Below, one piece after another: positions 32,111 through 43,193 of a stretch of DNA of 64,000 nucleotides. The position numbers were made by a program, and so were the translations under genes. Below the pieces are notes generated by a model. It was given only the letters and a program-made list of their open reading frames with translations, did no database searches and was not told the origin of the DNA. Position 1 is the first letter of the stretch. The number at the start of each line of letters is the position of its first letter. Origin of the DNA: Volvox africanus (taxonomy: Eukaryota; Chlorophyta; Chlorophyceae; Chlamydomonadales; Volvocaceae); the NCBI GenBank assembly GCA_030268105.1, contig BSDZ01000026.1:1678001-1742000 (forward strand). Direction: 5' to 3'.

Positions 32111-32488
32111 GTACGCAAAGCGAAAGTGGCGCGAATGTTGCTATCGCACACGTAAGACCTTGCGAAAGCGTGCGAATATGTTAGTTACATGCGTTTAAAA
32201 CTTTTACGCAACCCACAACTGCTACCTGTGTACGCATTATTCGCAGCATACGCAAGCATGCGTTAATGCCCGTTAATGCACGTTAGGCGTGCGTATATTG
32301 TGCGTTAGAGAACTTTAGGGTTTCTTCTTGCAGTGCAACTTCCATGCACGCTATGTATTTTTGCTTGCGTATGGGTCTCTAACGCTTCTATGTGGGTGCG
32401 TTTGACATTGCGTAAGTTCGCGTTAGGTTGCGTTAGCTAACGCAAAGTAAACGCAAACATTTTCGTTCCCTCCCAAAAACGTTTATTT

Positions 32489-32834
32489 GGAGTAGGTAAT
32501 GCAGTTGTTAATAGAATTTTAGATGATACAGTTAAAAATCCCGGTATTGAAACAATATTAAAAATAGCCGATGTACTCAATTGTTCTCTAGATGAACTAT
32601 TTAATAGAAATCAATCGTTTAAAAAACATGTTCTGAATATTGAACTGAACTACAATACAATAATGAGTTATTCAGGTCTATATGCCTTTATACCGCATTA
32701 ATAACCTTAGTCTTCAGCAAGTAGGATTAGTTATAGAAGAGATATACAAATATTGTTTAGATAGAAAATTAAGCTTAATCGATACTAAGTTTGCAGACTG
32801 GTTTCTAAAAGATCATCTTTTAAATCATGGTTAG
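32489..32834 (+). pseudogene. XRE-family regulator fragment (bacterial), copy 2
   Basis: Same two-frame structure and same frameshift position as the fragment at 16,176-16,521, offset 16,313. One visible difference near the end (CATCTTTTAAATC versus CATCTTGTAAATC). The shared frameshift shows the damage predates the segmental duplication. Confidence 0.7.
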
Positions 32835-32908
32835 TTATTCTTTAGAAAGCTTTGATACATGGCTTTTGTTCTAAAATGATCAACCCCAAAAATATTCTCG
32901 TGTTTACT

Positions 32909-33244
32909 TCAGTACTCCTTAGATATCCCTTTATTATTATCCATTAATGCTGAGTTAGTTATTTTAAAAGACAGATCGCTGATATGGTCAAGTAACATAT
33001 TCTGCCCATAACAATTATGGTATATATTCTCTGCTATCTTATATGCTTGCAATGCTTCTGCTATTTTATTCTGTCTATGATAAATATCACCCTCTACAAT
33101 CAAAGCAACAGCTAAATCATAATCAGAAGAATCTGATATATTATCTTTTTTCCTTTCTGGTAAAGCTAGAAAGATTTTTTTGGCTAAACTTATATGCTCT
33201 TCTGCGTTTTTGATTTTATCTACGTTTAACTCAGCTAATGCAAG
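32909..33244 (-). pseudogene. TPR-like protein fragment (bacterial), copy 2
   Basis: Same open frame as 16,596-16,931, with one substitution (alanine to valine class change at the AALIVEG segment). Confidence 0.6.
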
Positions 33245-33413
33245 CCAGGTCAGGCGATTGCGTTAGGTGCGTAAGGATTGCGTTAGCGATATGCAAGCAA
33301 TAACGCAATGCGTTTGATTTGCGTTAGGCTTTGCTTTAGCTCGCGTTAGTTCACCTTAGGGGTCCCTAACGCAAGCCTAACGCGAGCAAACGCACGAATT
33401 CCTTGTTATAGTG

Positions 33414-34638
33414 CTAGCTAGCGGCACAAGTCTAGCTAGCGGCACAAGTTTAGCTAGTGGCACCAGTCTAGCTAGCGGCACCAGTCTAGCTGGCGGCACA
33501 AGTCTAGCTAGCCACATGTGCCACTTGCTAGCCTGTCCGCTTGATGGTGCAGACGTGTAGATTCTACAAGCAAACCATCGGAAGGTCAAAAGAACATCAC
33601 GCATGCGCCGTCTGGTTGATGCACCTGGTTGAACTGTCAGTAGTGGCTATCCATGCAAGCCACAGCTGTGCTTCTGTCATATGCATGCATGCACCATCTA
33701 TCTGTCTTTTCCGGATGACGTAGGACACACACGCTGCAACATGATGGATCTCTCTGCCACCAGATCCCGATGTGATGTGATGTGATGTGATTTGGTTGAG
33801 ACCAGTGCATGAGACCTTGTGCATGCTTACAGCCAAGATCCTTCAATCCTTCAGATCCTTCAATCCTTCAGATCCTCCAGATTTTCCTGCGGCAACGTGA
33901 GAGCCCACACATTGATGAGCATCCTGGATGAGCGTTCTGCTCAGCCGCGCAGGCAGCTCACGCTGAGATTTGAAGTCAGGTCCGCGGATTCAGAGTCCAC
34001 AGTGCTAACCACTACACCACGCGAGCGTATCATGGGATGAGAACCTGTTCAACCACACACTCACACCTGTTCCGCTGCAGAGCTCCATCGTTGAGCACCG
34101 CCCTCCCCTCTCATTCAGTTTGTCCACCCATGCAGCTGTCCCCCCTGCTCATAACGCACGCACCTGAATGATAGATGAAGCAAGAATGGTGAATTCCAGC
34201 GCTGAAGAGCAGGTGCGTGGCTTGCTTGCTTCATATGCGTGGCTTGCTTGTCAGTTCATTCGCAAGATAGGGCGGCATGCCATATGCATGCGATATGCCA
34301 TCATGGCCGCCCCGTGAAGCACATACATGCATGCTTGCTTGCTTATGATGATGGATGGACTCACACATGGAAAGAGCACAACCGCTCGACCAAGATCAAG
34401 CAGACCTGCATGGGTGCATAAATGGTTTTAAACACAGTCGTGCAGTGGCGGGTTGGGATGCATGCCAAACCTGTATTGCTTGGGAAACGAATTCTGATAG
34501 CTAGCAACAGGTGCAAGAGGCACAAGTCTAGCTAGCGGCACAAGTCAAGCTAGCGGCACAAATCTAGCTAGCAGCACCAGTCTAGCTGGCGGCACAAGTC
34601 TAGCTAGCGGCACCAGTCTAGCTGGCGGCACATGTCTA
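33414..34638 (-). repeat. Isolated satellite monomer, copy 2
   Basis: Counterpart of 17,101-18,317 but with a different number of 18-bp repeats at each end: fewer on the left, more on the right. Confidence 0.88.
33956..34026 (-). tRNA. tRNA-Gln(CTG)-like, isolated monomer copy 2
   Basis: Same fold as the copy at 17,689, with A21 and acceptor GCTCGCG. Confidence 0.6.
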
Positions 34639-34773
34639 CACTAGGCTCGCGTTAGGCTGCGTTAGGGCGCGTATGTGTGTGTAAGGCTGCGTTTTGTGTG
34701 TTAGAGGTTGCGTTAGCCTAACGTGAGCCTTACGCAAAGAAATAGAAAACTTGACAGGACGTCTGTTATAGTG
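34639..34773 (+). mobile_element. CACTA-like MITE, copy 2, internally deleted
   Basis: It begins CACTA but lacks about 21 bp just inside the left end. The right end TGTTATAGTG is intact here, whereas in copy 1 it is mutated. Confidence 0.42.
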
Positions 34774-35497
34774 CAACGTTTTCAAGTTCGTTTAAATGAA
34801 AACAATATTTATAATGATTATAAAAGTTATCTGTAATTTTTATTTCGTTTCGTGGTGCTCGAAAATCGGGGGCTTGCGTATGTTCTAACGCGAGCCTAAC
34901 GCAAACCTAACGCACGCGATCGCAAACCTAACGCACACGTTAACTTTACCCAAACAGCTTGCGAATATCTTGTGTACAGTGCGTTACCATACGCACGTAA
35001 CGCACTGTAACGCAGTTTACGCAAAGTTTATGTAGATAGTGCATAATAATGTTCGGAGCACGGGTTTGCCGGATTTATATAGTTTGCTTACTTGCTCTTA
35101 TTGTGCAGTAGTCTCGAGACTTTGTGCATAAAATATCTTCAAAGTTAATTTCAATTTAGGATAGCGCTATGAATACTAGTCGTTGTACAAGAGATTGCTC
35201 TGGTGAACGCTTGTTAACATCGCTAAATCGCTACCATTATACGAATTTAGAACCTGTACATGTGGCTTACTTTATAACATAGAACTCTGAAGTGCCACAC
35301 ATGGCTGTTCAGGGCTACCTTTCTAATTATGGAAGGCTTTCTAATTATTGAGCAGCAAGCTGCCGGAGTTAGCAAGTCTGGGTAAGGACCGAGGAAATTT
35401 GGCAACAGCAAACCTTACACAGTAGCTTTCCAGATGGAGACCCAAACAAAGTCACAAAGAGCCACAATTACACCAAGAGCAGGCCCCAAAAATTAGA
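34774..35497. other. GCGTTAG remnants and host flank, copy 2
   Basis: Matches 18,474 to about 19,205, including the hairpin at 34,975-35,009. Similarity to copy 1 stops near 35,497, the right edge of the duplication. No gene seen. Confidence 0.5.
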
Positions 35498-35726
35498 TAA
35501 CATTGAGCAGTTTGTTCGGGTTCGAATCCCCCCACCTACGGGATGGTGTGGGCGGTTCTGACTGGCTTCAGAAACCGTCACCAGGCCGTGAGGGATCGAA
35601 TCGTCTGACAACAGACTAGGGTGAGGGCTGACCCTTAGACTGTAGGATGCAAGGACGCACCCTATCTGAGGGGGAATACTTGTAGTATCCTGGGGTATCT
35701 ACCGGCAGTGTCAAAGGATCCTGGTG
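35498..35726 (+). repeat. tRNA-derived (SINE-like) fragment beside the array
   Basis: It begins near a Pol III B box, GGTTCGAATCC at 35,519-35,529, in the T-arm-like context CGGGTTCGAATCCCCCC, followed by about 190 bp of non-coding sequence up to the first minisatellite repeat. No A box or full tRNA is present, so it would be a 5'-truncated SINE or other Pol III-derived repeat. Confidence 0.35.
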
Positions 35727-36217
35727 CCACTAGCTAGACTTGTGCCTCTTGCACCTGTTGCTAGCTATCAGAATTCGTTTCCCAAGCAATACAGGTTTGG
35801 CATGCATCCCAACCCGCCACTGCACGACTGTGTTTAAAACCATTTTTGCACCCATGCAGGTCTGCTTGATCTTGGTCGAGCGGTTGTGCTCTTTCCATGT
35901 GTGAGTCCATCCATCATCATAAGCAAGCAAGCATGCATGTATGTGCTTCACGGGGCGGCCATGATGGCATATCGCATGCATATGGCATGCCGCCCTATCT
36001 TGCGAATGAACTGACAAGCAAGCCACGCATATGAAGCAAGCAAGCCACGCACCTGCTCTTCAGCGCTGGAATTCACCATTCTTGCTTCATCTATCATTCA
36101 GGTGCGTGCGTTATGAGCAGGGGGGACAGCTGCATGGGTGGACAAACTGAATGAGAGGGGAGGGCGGTGCTCAACGATGGAGCTCTGCTGCGGAACAGGT
36201 GTGAGTGTGTGGCTGAA

Positions 36218-37041
36218 TGTTGTACCTCTCGTTCGCGTTTGCTCATAAGTATCTGCACGTCTGGAGACTATCGACACCGATGCGCGAGCACTTGCAAGTA
36301 CAGCAAGGCAAGCGAGAGCAAACAGAGACAGCGGAAGACTTCAAGACGAAGAGAGATATAACTTACGGTCTTACAGATCGGAATGATGCAATGGACGAAA
36401 TCGCCGTCAGCGCCGGAAGCAAGCAATCATCACGCGGCGGTGATTAGCGAAGTTCAGGCTTAGCTCGGGCTAAGTAGAGTATCGTATAGTAATAGTAGTG
36501 TAGAACACACAAGTGTTCTCCGGTATCGAATGTCTTGTCTAGCTTAGCCGTCCTCGCATCTGTTATACTCGCAACATCGCAGCGCCGTACGATTCACATT
36601 AGGAGGCCGATCCTAGATGTGACAACCCTACTGCGTCTAGGCGATGTCTACGCATGATAACGTATAAGCCTTTCCGGCATTCGCATGATGCAAGGGTCCG
36701 GATAACGATATCCGGTTGCAGGGCATGTATCGCGACGAGTGCGGAGCTCTCAACGTGTGCTTAAATGAAGTAATATTATATCAGATAATATTACTTATCG
36801 TTTCGTAGCACGAGCATAATGCGCACTTCAATGATTAGGTCATTCATGCATGCTAGGCGGATTTGCCATGGTGCGATGTCGCGATGGATAATGACAACAT
36901 GCCAGATGCATATATAAATGTATGCGAATACATTTATATCATGCAGATTCATTCATATGTAATGCGTTCATCACAAAAGCACTTCGACTCATAGGATCGC
37001 GTCGACCTACGCGTCGACGGGAAATGAACCGTAGCACAACA
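36218..37041 (-). repeat. Gypsy 3' LTR (824 bp)
   Basis: On the minus strand it starts TGTTGTGCTACGG and ends GGTACAACA, canonical TG...CA. The polypurine stretch lies at plus-strand 37,045-37,056. Confidence 0.93.
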
Positions 37042-37100
37042 ATTATCCCCCCTCCCGTATGCAGCGTCCTCGCTGCATCATACAGCATCGACTGCAGGGG

Positions 37101-37402
37101 TCATTGGGCTTGTGTGGCACGTTTGCGGGCTTCTTCGAGCAGGGGTTTCATGTCCTGTGAGAAGTTGCGTGCCGGTTCCCATGAGTTGTGCTCGTCGGTA
37201 TACCCTGTCCACTTAACCAAGTACTCGTGTACTGTTCGCTTACGTCGGTGTCGGCCCACACGACGCGCGCGATAATCTAACACCCGCTCCACATCGTAAA
37301 ACTTCTGTTTACCAGCGATCCAGGTCTCGGGAACTGGTTCGATCGCTGTGGGGGCATTAGCAGGCTCAGGGACGGGTTCCGTACCACGATACGGACGAAC
37401 AA
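37101..37402 (-). pseudogene. Gypsy pol C-terminal part with chromodomain
   Basis: Downstream of the TRIM the pol frame resumes with RPYRGTEPVPEP and a linker, then a chromodomain: FYDVERVLDYRARR...HEYLVKWTGYTDEHNSWEPARNF, with the aromatic positions (Y/F, W, W) of methyl-lysine readers, and ends TGA. In chromoviruses this domain steers integration to marked chromatin. It is cut off from the rest of pol by the TRIM, whose 324 bp plus 5-bp duplication shift the frame. Confidence 0.85.
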
Positions 37403-37407
37403 GCGAT

Positions 37408-37731
37408 TGTTAAAGTCAGCAAAGCGCCCGGCCCCTCCCTGGGCCGTATTGCTTGCTCTGTCATTCATACGTATATGAGTGTTGCTCACTCTTAACACGC
37501 CCCCGTGAGCGACACTCCGTCAGTCCTCACGCTTTCCCCATGGCTGCCTCGTCCCGGCCTCCCTGCCCTGGTCAACAGCCAGCGGGATTCGAACCGGCGA
37601 CCTCTCATCCAGCCGCGCACATGCGCTCGGGGCTCATAACCTGTTATAGTCAGCAAAGCGCCCGGCCCCTCCCTGGGCCGTATTGCTTGCTCTGTCATTC
37701 ATACGTATATGAGTGTTGCTCACTCTTAACA
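37408..37731 (-). mobile_element. TRIM retrotransposon 2 (324 bp), inside gypsy pol
   Basis: 90-bp terminal repeats at 37,408-37,497 and 37,642-37,731 with one difference. PBS GGTTATGAGCCCCGAG on the minus strand just inside the right repeat, polypurine GGGGGCG inside the left one. TSD GCGAT (plus strand) at 37,403-37,407 and 37,732-37,736. Same family as 8393-8719 in the opposite orientation, and the interior B box is retained. The insertion lies between the integrase GPY/F region and the chromodomain. Confidence 0.9.
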
Positions 37732-37736
37732 GCGAT

Positions 37737-40700
37737 ACGTGAAACGTGGGGTGAATGGGCATATCAGCGGGCAATGCAAGCTCCACAGCCACATTCCCAA
37801 CCATGCGCATGACAGGATACGGACCAATCCAGCGGGGTAAGAGTTTTCGGGATCCGTCAGCCAAGGAACGCAAGTTCTTGGTGCTTAGCAACACGAGTTG
37901 CCCCTCCGAAAACGTCACATCCTGCTTGGATTTGTTGTAGTATTCTGTCGTTCGTTGCTGCGCCGCGTCCAAACACGACTTCGCGTCTGTGATTCGGGAC
38001 ATAAAAGACTTGGCAAAAAGTTTAGCAGCAGGCACGTTCACTTCCAACTCACGCCACACGGGTAGCGCGGGATGAAACCCGTAGTTAAGAAAGAACGGAC
38101 TTTTGCCTGTAGAGCGGTTAACAGCGTTGTTAAGCGCGAATTCTGCCGCAGTCAAATATGTATCCCAAACAAATGGTGTGCGACCAGCATAATTGCGCAA
38201 CATATCACCCAACGTGCGGTTTGTGCGTTCGGTTTGACCATCAGTCTGCGGGTGATACGCCGTGCTCAGGTTGACGCGCATGCCAACTAGTTTGCAGAGC
38301 GCTTCCCAAAACTTAGACGTGAACTGTCCACCGCGGTCCGAGATCACATTTTTGGGAATCCCGTGTAACCGAACCACATTGTCGAAAAATAAACGTGCGG
38401 TTTGCTCAGCCGTGCAGGATGATGTGCATGGTGCTAGGTGGACCATCTTAGTCAGACGATCGACCATTACGAACACCGCATCGTATCCCCCCTCAGTTTT
38501 GGGCAGCGCGACTACGAAGTCCATGGAAACACTTTCCCAAGGCGCATCCGGGACAGGCAACGGTTGCAACAACCCATGGCCCTTACCGGACAAAGCCTTA
38601 TTGCGCTGGCACAGACTGCATGTCTGGACGAAGTTCGCTGCATCCTTAGCCAAACGAGGCCACCAAAAGGAACGTTGCACCAAGTCGATCAATCGCTTGC
38701 TACCAGGGTGTCCTGCTAACGGGTCCTCGTGGAACCGCGCAAGGATGTCGTAGCGTAGCGCGTCGTCGTTCGGAACGACGATTTGCGTAGCTGCACCCTC
38801 CGTCCGTAGCCAAAGGCCATTCTGCTTGCGAAGGTTTTCTACATTAGCCGGGTCCGCGAACCAGGCGTCTGCGCTGTAGGCAACCTTCAACCGCTCCGCG
38901 AGGTCCGTCGCGATCGGTACCTCCTCGCTACGCGGCCGCACGACGGGCGCTGCCAAAATTGCAGCGTGTAGCGACGGATGTCGACTGAGAGCATCGGCAA
39001 TATTCAATTTACCAGAAATATACTCCCAGGTGCAGTTGAACCTAGCTAGATATTCCATCCACCTAGCTTGACGGCGGTTCAACGTCGGAACGCTTTGCAA
39101 AAACGTTAGGGGCTTATGGTCAGTCTTTAAAGTAAACGGGCGTCCCTCGAGGTAACAGCGCCATTCCTTTAAAGCATGCAACACGGCCAGAAGCTCCTGT
39201 TCCCCGGTGGTGTAGCGAATTTCCGCACCAGAAAACTTCTTACTCGTGAAGGCGATCGGTCGCCCTTCCTGTAACAATACAGCGCCGCTTCCAAATATTG
39301 AGGCATCAGACACTACCTCAACACGAAATGGCAACGAGTAATCGGGGAAAGCAAGGGTGACATCTTCAGCAACGATTCGTTTGAGCTCTTCGAATGCCCG
39401 CTGGCATTGCGACGTCCACGACTCGAGCGAAACGAAAACGCCTTTGCGAGTTAAGTTAGTAAGCGGGGCCGCAATGATAGAATATTTTTCAATGAACTTC
39501 CGGAAATAATTGGTCAAGCCAAGGAACTTACGCAGCTCCGTGAGGTTCTGAGGCGCGGGTCAATCGCGAACCACGGCGACCTTCCGCGGGTCCATCTTCA
39601 CACCGGTGGCCGACACAATGTGGCCCAAATATTCCACCTGAGGCTGCGCCCAAAAGCATTTGGCGCGTTTAGCAAACAATTGCTCCCGCCTCATAACGTC
39701 GAGCACGAGCCGAAGATGCTCCAAGTGCTCCTCGCGCGTTTTAGAATATACCAAGATGTCATCCAGGTAGCAAACAACGAACCTGTCGATAAACGGCCTA
39801 AACATTCGGTCCATAACCGCCTGAAACGTCGCAGGGGCATTAGTCAAACCAAATGATAGGACCGTATACTCAAAGTGACGGAAGGGCGTCCAAAAAGCGG
39901 TTTTCGGGATATCAGAGGCAGCGATGCGAATCTGATTGTAGCCCTGTTGTAAGTCAATTGAGGAAAAATAAGCCGAGCCCTTCAGCTTATCCAACAGGTC
40001 GTCAACGCGTGGCAAAGGGTAGCGATTTTTCACCGTATTCGCATTTAACCCCCGGTAATCAATGCACATGCGCAAGGTCCCATCCTTCTTACCGACAAAC
40101 AAAATCGGTGCAGAAAACGGGGATGTGCTGGGGCGTATCATACCCTTCGCGAGCAAATCCGTCACCTGGCGCTTTACCTCATCCAGCTCCAATGGACTCA
40201 ACCTGTACATTGGCCGGGCTGTAGGCTGCGCTCCAGGCATGAGAGGGATTGTGTGATCAACAGGACGCATAGGTGGTAGGCCAGGGATATCCTTAAAGAC
40301 GTCCTCATACTGCGACAGTAGGGCCTCAACCTCAGGATCCGCAGAAATCTGCGCGGTGGTGACACAACAGCTCACCCGCGGCCTTAAAAGCAGTCCGTGG
40401 GCACCCTTCCGTAACAAACGGACGGCCTCCTTACGCCCGACTAGCTCTGGTTCGATTCGTGCGGCCATTGCGGTCACAGCGAAATTAACCATAGGCACCG
40501 CCTCAGTTTCGCCCTCCTTTGGTGTGACATGTTCGAACGACAGGAAAGGTACCTTAATCGACAGAGTACCCTTGCACATATGCAGGGTTGCGGTCTCCAT
40601 GTCGATGCGCGCGCGGTACTGTCGTAATGTCGACGACCCCATTATGTACGGTGCAGTCTCTGCTAAGCCCTGCAGCACGTACGGCCGGGTCACAACACGC

Positions 40701-41491
40701 AAAGGGCCTATCGATAGGCTAAGGGTAATCCTGCCCACGATGGGATGCTTACCCCCGTCAGCAAGGGTAACCTGTGGACAATCAGACGACTCTGGGGACA
40801 ACCCCAGCGCGTTCACCTCTGCGACAGAGATGAAGTCGTCGCTGGCACCGGTGTCAACAAGTGCCTTCAGAGTACGGCCATTCAAACCGATCTGAACCAC
40901 AGGGACACGGTTATCTACGAGCGACTGCCCAGCAGACAACGTCAGTGCACTTAAGGCGGGTCCGTAACCAACGGCACCCCCATCAGGAGCTTCGTACCAA
41001 ACGTCAACCGAGTAGGATAGGTGTGGCCACGGAGCCAACGTACCCTCCCGATCCACACCATTAAACAAAACGGTGCCCGGCTCGAACCGGTGGACATGCC
41101 GCATACCCCTTAACGATGCCTCTGCCTTGCGCCGACAGAAAGCAGGGAGTAATACACATGCGGCAGTGTCTGGATATTGACGCCTACACCTCCTGTACAT
41201 GGCCAACTGTTCCGACATCTCACGCAGAGACGAGGGGATGAACAAAACCACGTGGTTGGACAGATCGATAGACGACAGGGGACGGCGAGGTGTAAACACA
41301 TTACACAACGGATCGAAGCAGAGAAGTCCCGTGCGTCCGTCAAGCGTGATGCGTCGCGCAATGACTCGCTCGATGTGTCCAAGTACACAAGGCAACAATG
41401 CCTTAACGGTTGGCCGTAAGGATGACCACCGACCACGCGTTAGTTCAGAAAACCCAGGTAGAGCCCCCTCCGCAGGAACCCGGGCAAGCCC
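37737..41491 (-). pseudogene. Gypsy pol (protease, RT, RNase H, integrase) with one in-frame TGA
   Basis: The frame follows gag after a single TAG. Domains in order: a spacer; aspartic protease [14 protein letters not shown] ([30 protein letters not shown], catalytic [12 protein letters not shown]); RNase H (VVSDASIFGSGAVL, TTGEQELLAV, TDHKPLTF); integrase with HHCC finger (HPGSKRLIDLV...CSLCQRNK) and DDE (SMDFVVALP, SDRGGQF, TDGQTERTNRTL); GPY/F region (RWIGPYPVMRMV). TGA at 39,560-39,562 sits where the family has the W of the WP motif between RT and RNase H, a one-base change from TGG. Otherwise the frame is intact. Confidence 0.93.
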
Positions 41492-42727
41492 CTATTTCGG
41501 CTGAGGTACAAACGGCGGCATTAGAGGGCAATCCTTCGTGGAATGATTCTCCGCACACCGTAGACAAACATTGGCCAATTTCCGACGCTCGAATTCGGAA
41601 CGATTGCAATTCCATTTTGGCATAAATGTGTCGTCCGTACGAGTACGCTTCGCGTTGGGGTCGGAACGCTGTGCGGCTGCCGACGACGGCGCACCACCAC
41701 GCTTCCTGTTCCTAGCTGGGTCCGAGCTCGGACCTGCTCCTCCTGTACCACGGACACCCGAGCTAGCGCCCCCGCGCGCCTTGCGTTGCCCGTTGCTGCG
41801 TCGCGTCGCGGCAGTAGGCGTGGGGCGGGTCGCGCCGAGGTCCTGGTCGAGAGCCACAGCTTCCCCAAGCGGATCCTGCACTTGCACGGCATTTGCACGA
41901 GGGGCAGACTTGACTTCTTCCTCGCCGGCAAGAAGTCGTATCTCCGCGCCCTTAGCAAAAGCGACCAACGCGTCATACGACTTGATCTGCGCTCCAACCA
42001 AGTCAGTGGCGCACCATTTAGCCAAAATTTTCGTTAGGCCTCGCCTAAACCAAAAGACACGCTCAGATTCGGTGAGGTCAGCAATGGGAGTCACAAGTGC
42101 TTCGAAGCGTGACTGGTACGCAGGTACATTTTCATCCCGACGCATGTGGTAGCTACCCGCTGCCAAAACGTTACGAGCTTCCACATCGCGTGCTTGAACC
42201 TCAGTAGCGAATCGTGCGAGCAAAGCGGCGACTAACTCGTCAAAAGTATAGCTGCCCCGGGCGTTGGTCCAATTGCGATACCAGTCCTTCGCTGCGCCCT
42301 CGAGGGTGTTACCAACGAAGAGACACCTGATTCCGTCATTGTCGCCACCATGAACAGCTTGGAGGTACTTTTTAGCGTCACGCATGTACGCACGAGTTGC
42401 ATCGGCTATGCTATGCCCTGGTGCCTTGTCGGTCAGCGAAATATTGAGCCTAGGAACGGGAATCGACAATCTCATCACCTCAGGGATGTCATCATGCCCT
42501 CGAGCTTGAGGTAATGGCAGAACCCTTGGTCCAGCAGTGTTGTCCATATTCGTGTTCACTGCTGAATGCGGCACAATTAAGTGAGCAGGGGTCTGAAGGA
42601 AAAGGGGCTCTTGAGTGGCTCGCGCGCCAACAGTCTCAAGACCTCTATCCGGCGCTCTAGCAGCTACAACGAAATCAGGTTGGCTAGCTAGGCTAGTGTG
42701 CGGCGTATCGTCGTGTTCCGCGGACAT
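41492..42727 (-). CDS. Gypsy Gag, 411 aa
   Basis: Retrotransposon Gag capsid region at about residues 100-270 (DAKKYLQAVHG, AAKDWYRNW, FRRGLTKILAKW) followed by a basic linker and a zinc knuckle CLRCAENHSTKDC. The knuckle spacing is CX2CX3HX4C, one residue shorter than the usual CX2CX4HX4C. It ends with TAG at 41,492-41,494, after which the same frame stays open into pol; this may be a readthrough stop. The ATG at 42,727 is the first in frame, about 470 bp from the LTR. Confidence 0.9.
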   Translation of the reverse strand: MSAEHDDTPHTSLASQPDFVVAARAPDRGLETVGARATQEPLFLQTPAHLIVPHSAVNTNMDNTAGPRVLPLPQARGHDDIPEVMRLSIPVPRLNISLTDKAPGHSIADATRAYMRDAKKYLQAVHGGDNDGIRCLFVGNTLEGAAKDWYRNWTNARGSYTFDELVAALLARFATEVQARDVEARNVLAAGSYHMRRDENVPAYQSRFEALVTPIADLTESERVFWFRRGLTKILAKWCATDLVGAQIKSYDALVAFAKGAEIRLLAGEEEVKSAPRANAVQVQDPLGEAVALDQDLGATRPTPTAATRRSNGQRKARGGASSGVRGTGGAGPSSDPARNRKRGGAPSSAAAQRSDPNAKRTRTDDTFMPKWNCNRSEFERRKLANVCLRCAENHSTKDCPLMPPFVPQPK

Positions 42728-43193
42728 GGAGCATGAGACGATACCCTAGTTTTGCGTAATAGAAGCCGACTTCTATCGCAAAGACAAGAGTACAAAGTGA
42801 TTCGGTGAGCCTACCGACAGTACTCTTGAGAAGATTCAGCAAACTCAGCAAGTAATTGCCCAGCTGAGTCCTGATCTCCGTAGTTTGGGCAATGAGAGTT
42901 GCCAACTGGTCCGGACGAACGCCGGTCTCAGTCGCCGCGGCAAGCAATGCCGGTGCACTGAGATTACCTGCGACTCAGAGCGTACACTTACACAACAAGT
43001 GCAGTAATCTAAGCAAAAGCAATTAAACAATTACAAACCGGAAGCGGCGGCGTCCAAAACGGCGCGGCCTAAGTCTTCGGCAAAAGTATCTAGCGGTCCT
43101 CGTGGTTCGTCGCTGGAACTCGCCATAGAAAGAACCTACTTCCGATTAGAAAAAGAGAGACAGTTAGGCAACGAACCTGTCTCGATACCAAAT
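42728..43193 (-). other. Gypsy leader between PBS and gag
   Basis: Untranslated leader on the minus strand with only short chance ORFs. It contains the PBS at its start. Confidence 0.6.
43176..43190 (-). promoter_or_regulatory. Gypsy primer-binding site
   Basis: TGGTATCGAGACAGG on the minus strand, 3 bases from the LTR. It begins TGG, complementary to the CCA end of a tRNA, so this element uses ordinary 3'-end priming, unlike the copia families here. Confidence 0.65.

Larger units (their letters stand above)
32110..33413. repeat. GCGTTAG-heptamer domain, left part, copy 2
   Basis: Counterpart of 15,800-17,100, including the bacterial insert and the TTGTTATAGTG end at 33,403-33,413. Confidence 0.6.

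Noticed and set aside
39560..39562. TGA read as tryptophan in the gypsy RT-RNase H region
   Set aside because: It replaces a usually conserved W, but TGA is also the natural terminator of copia B and of gypsy pol, so a simple TGG to TGA nonsense change is the better explanation.
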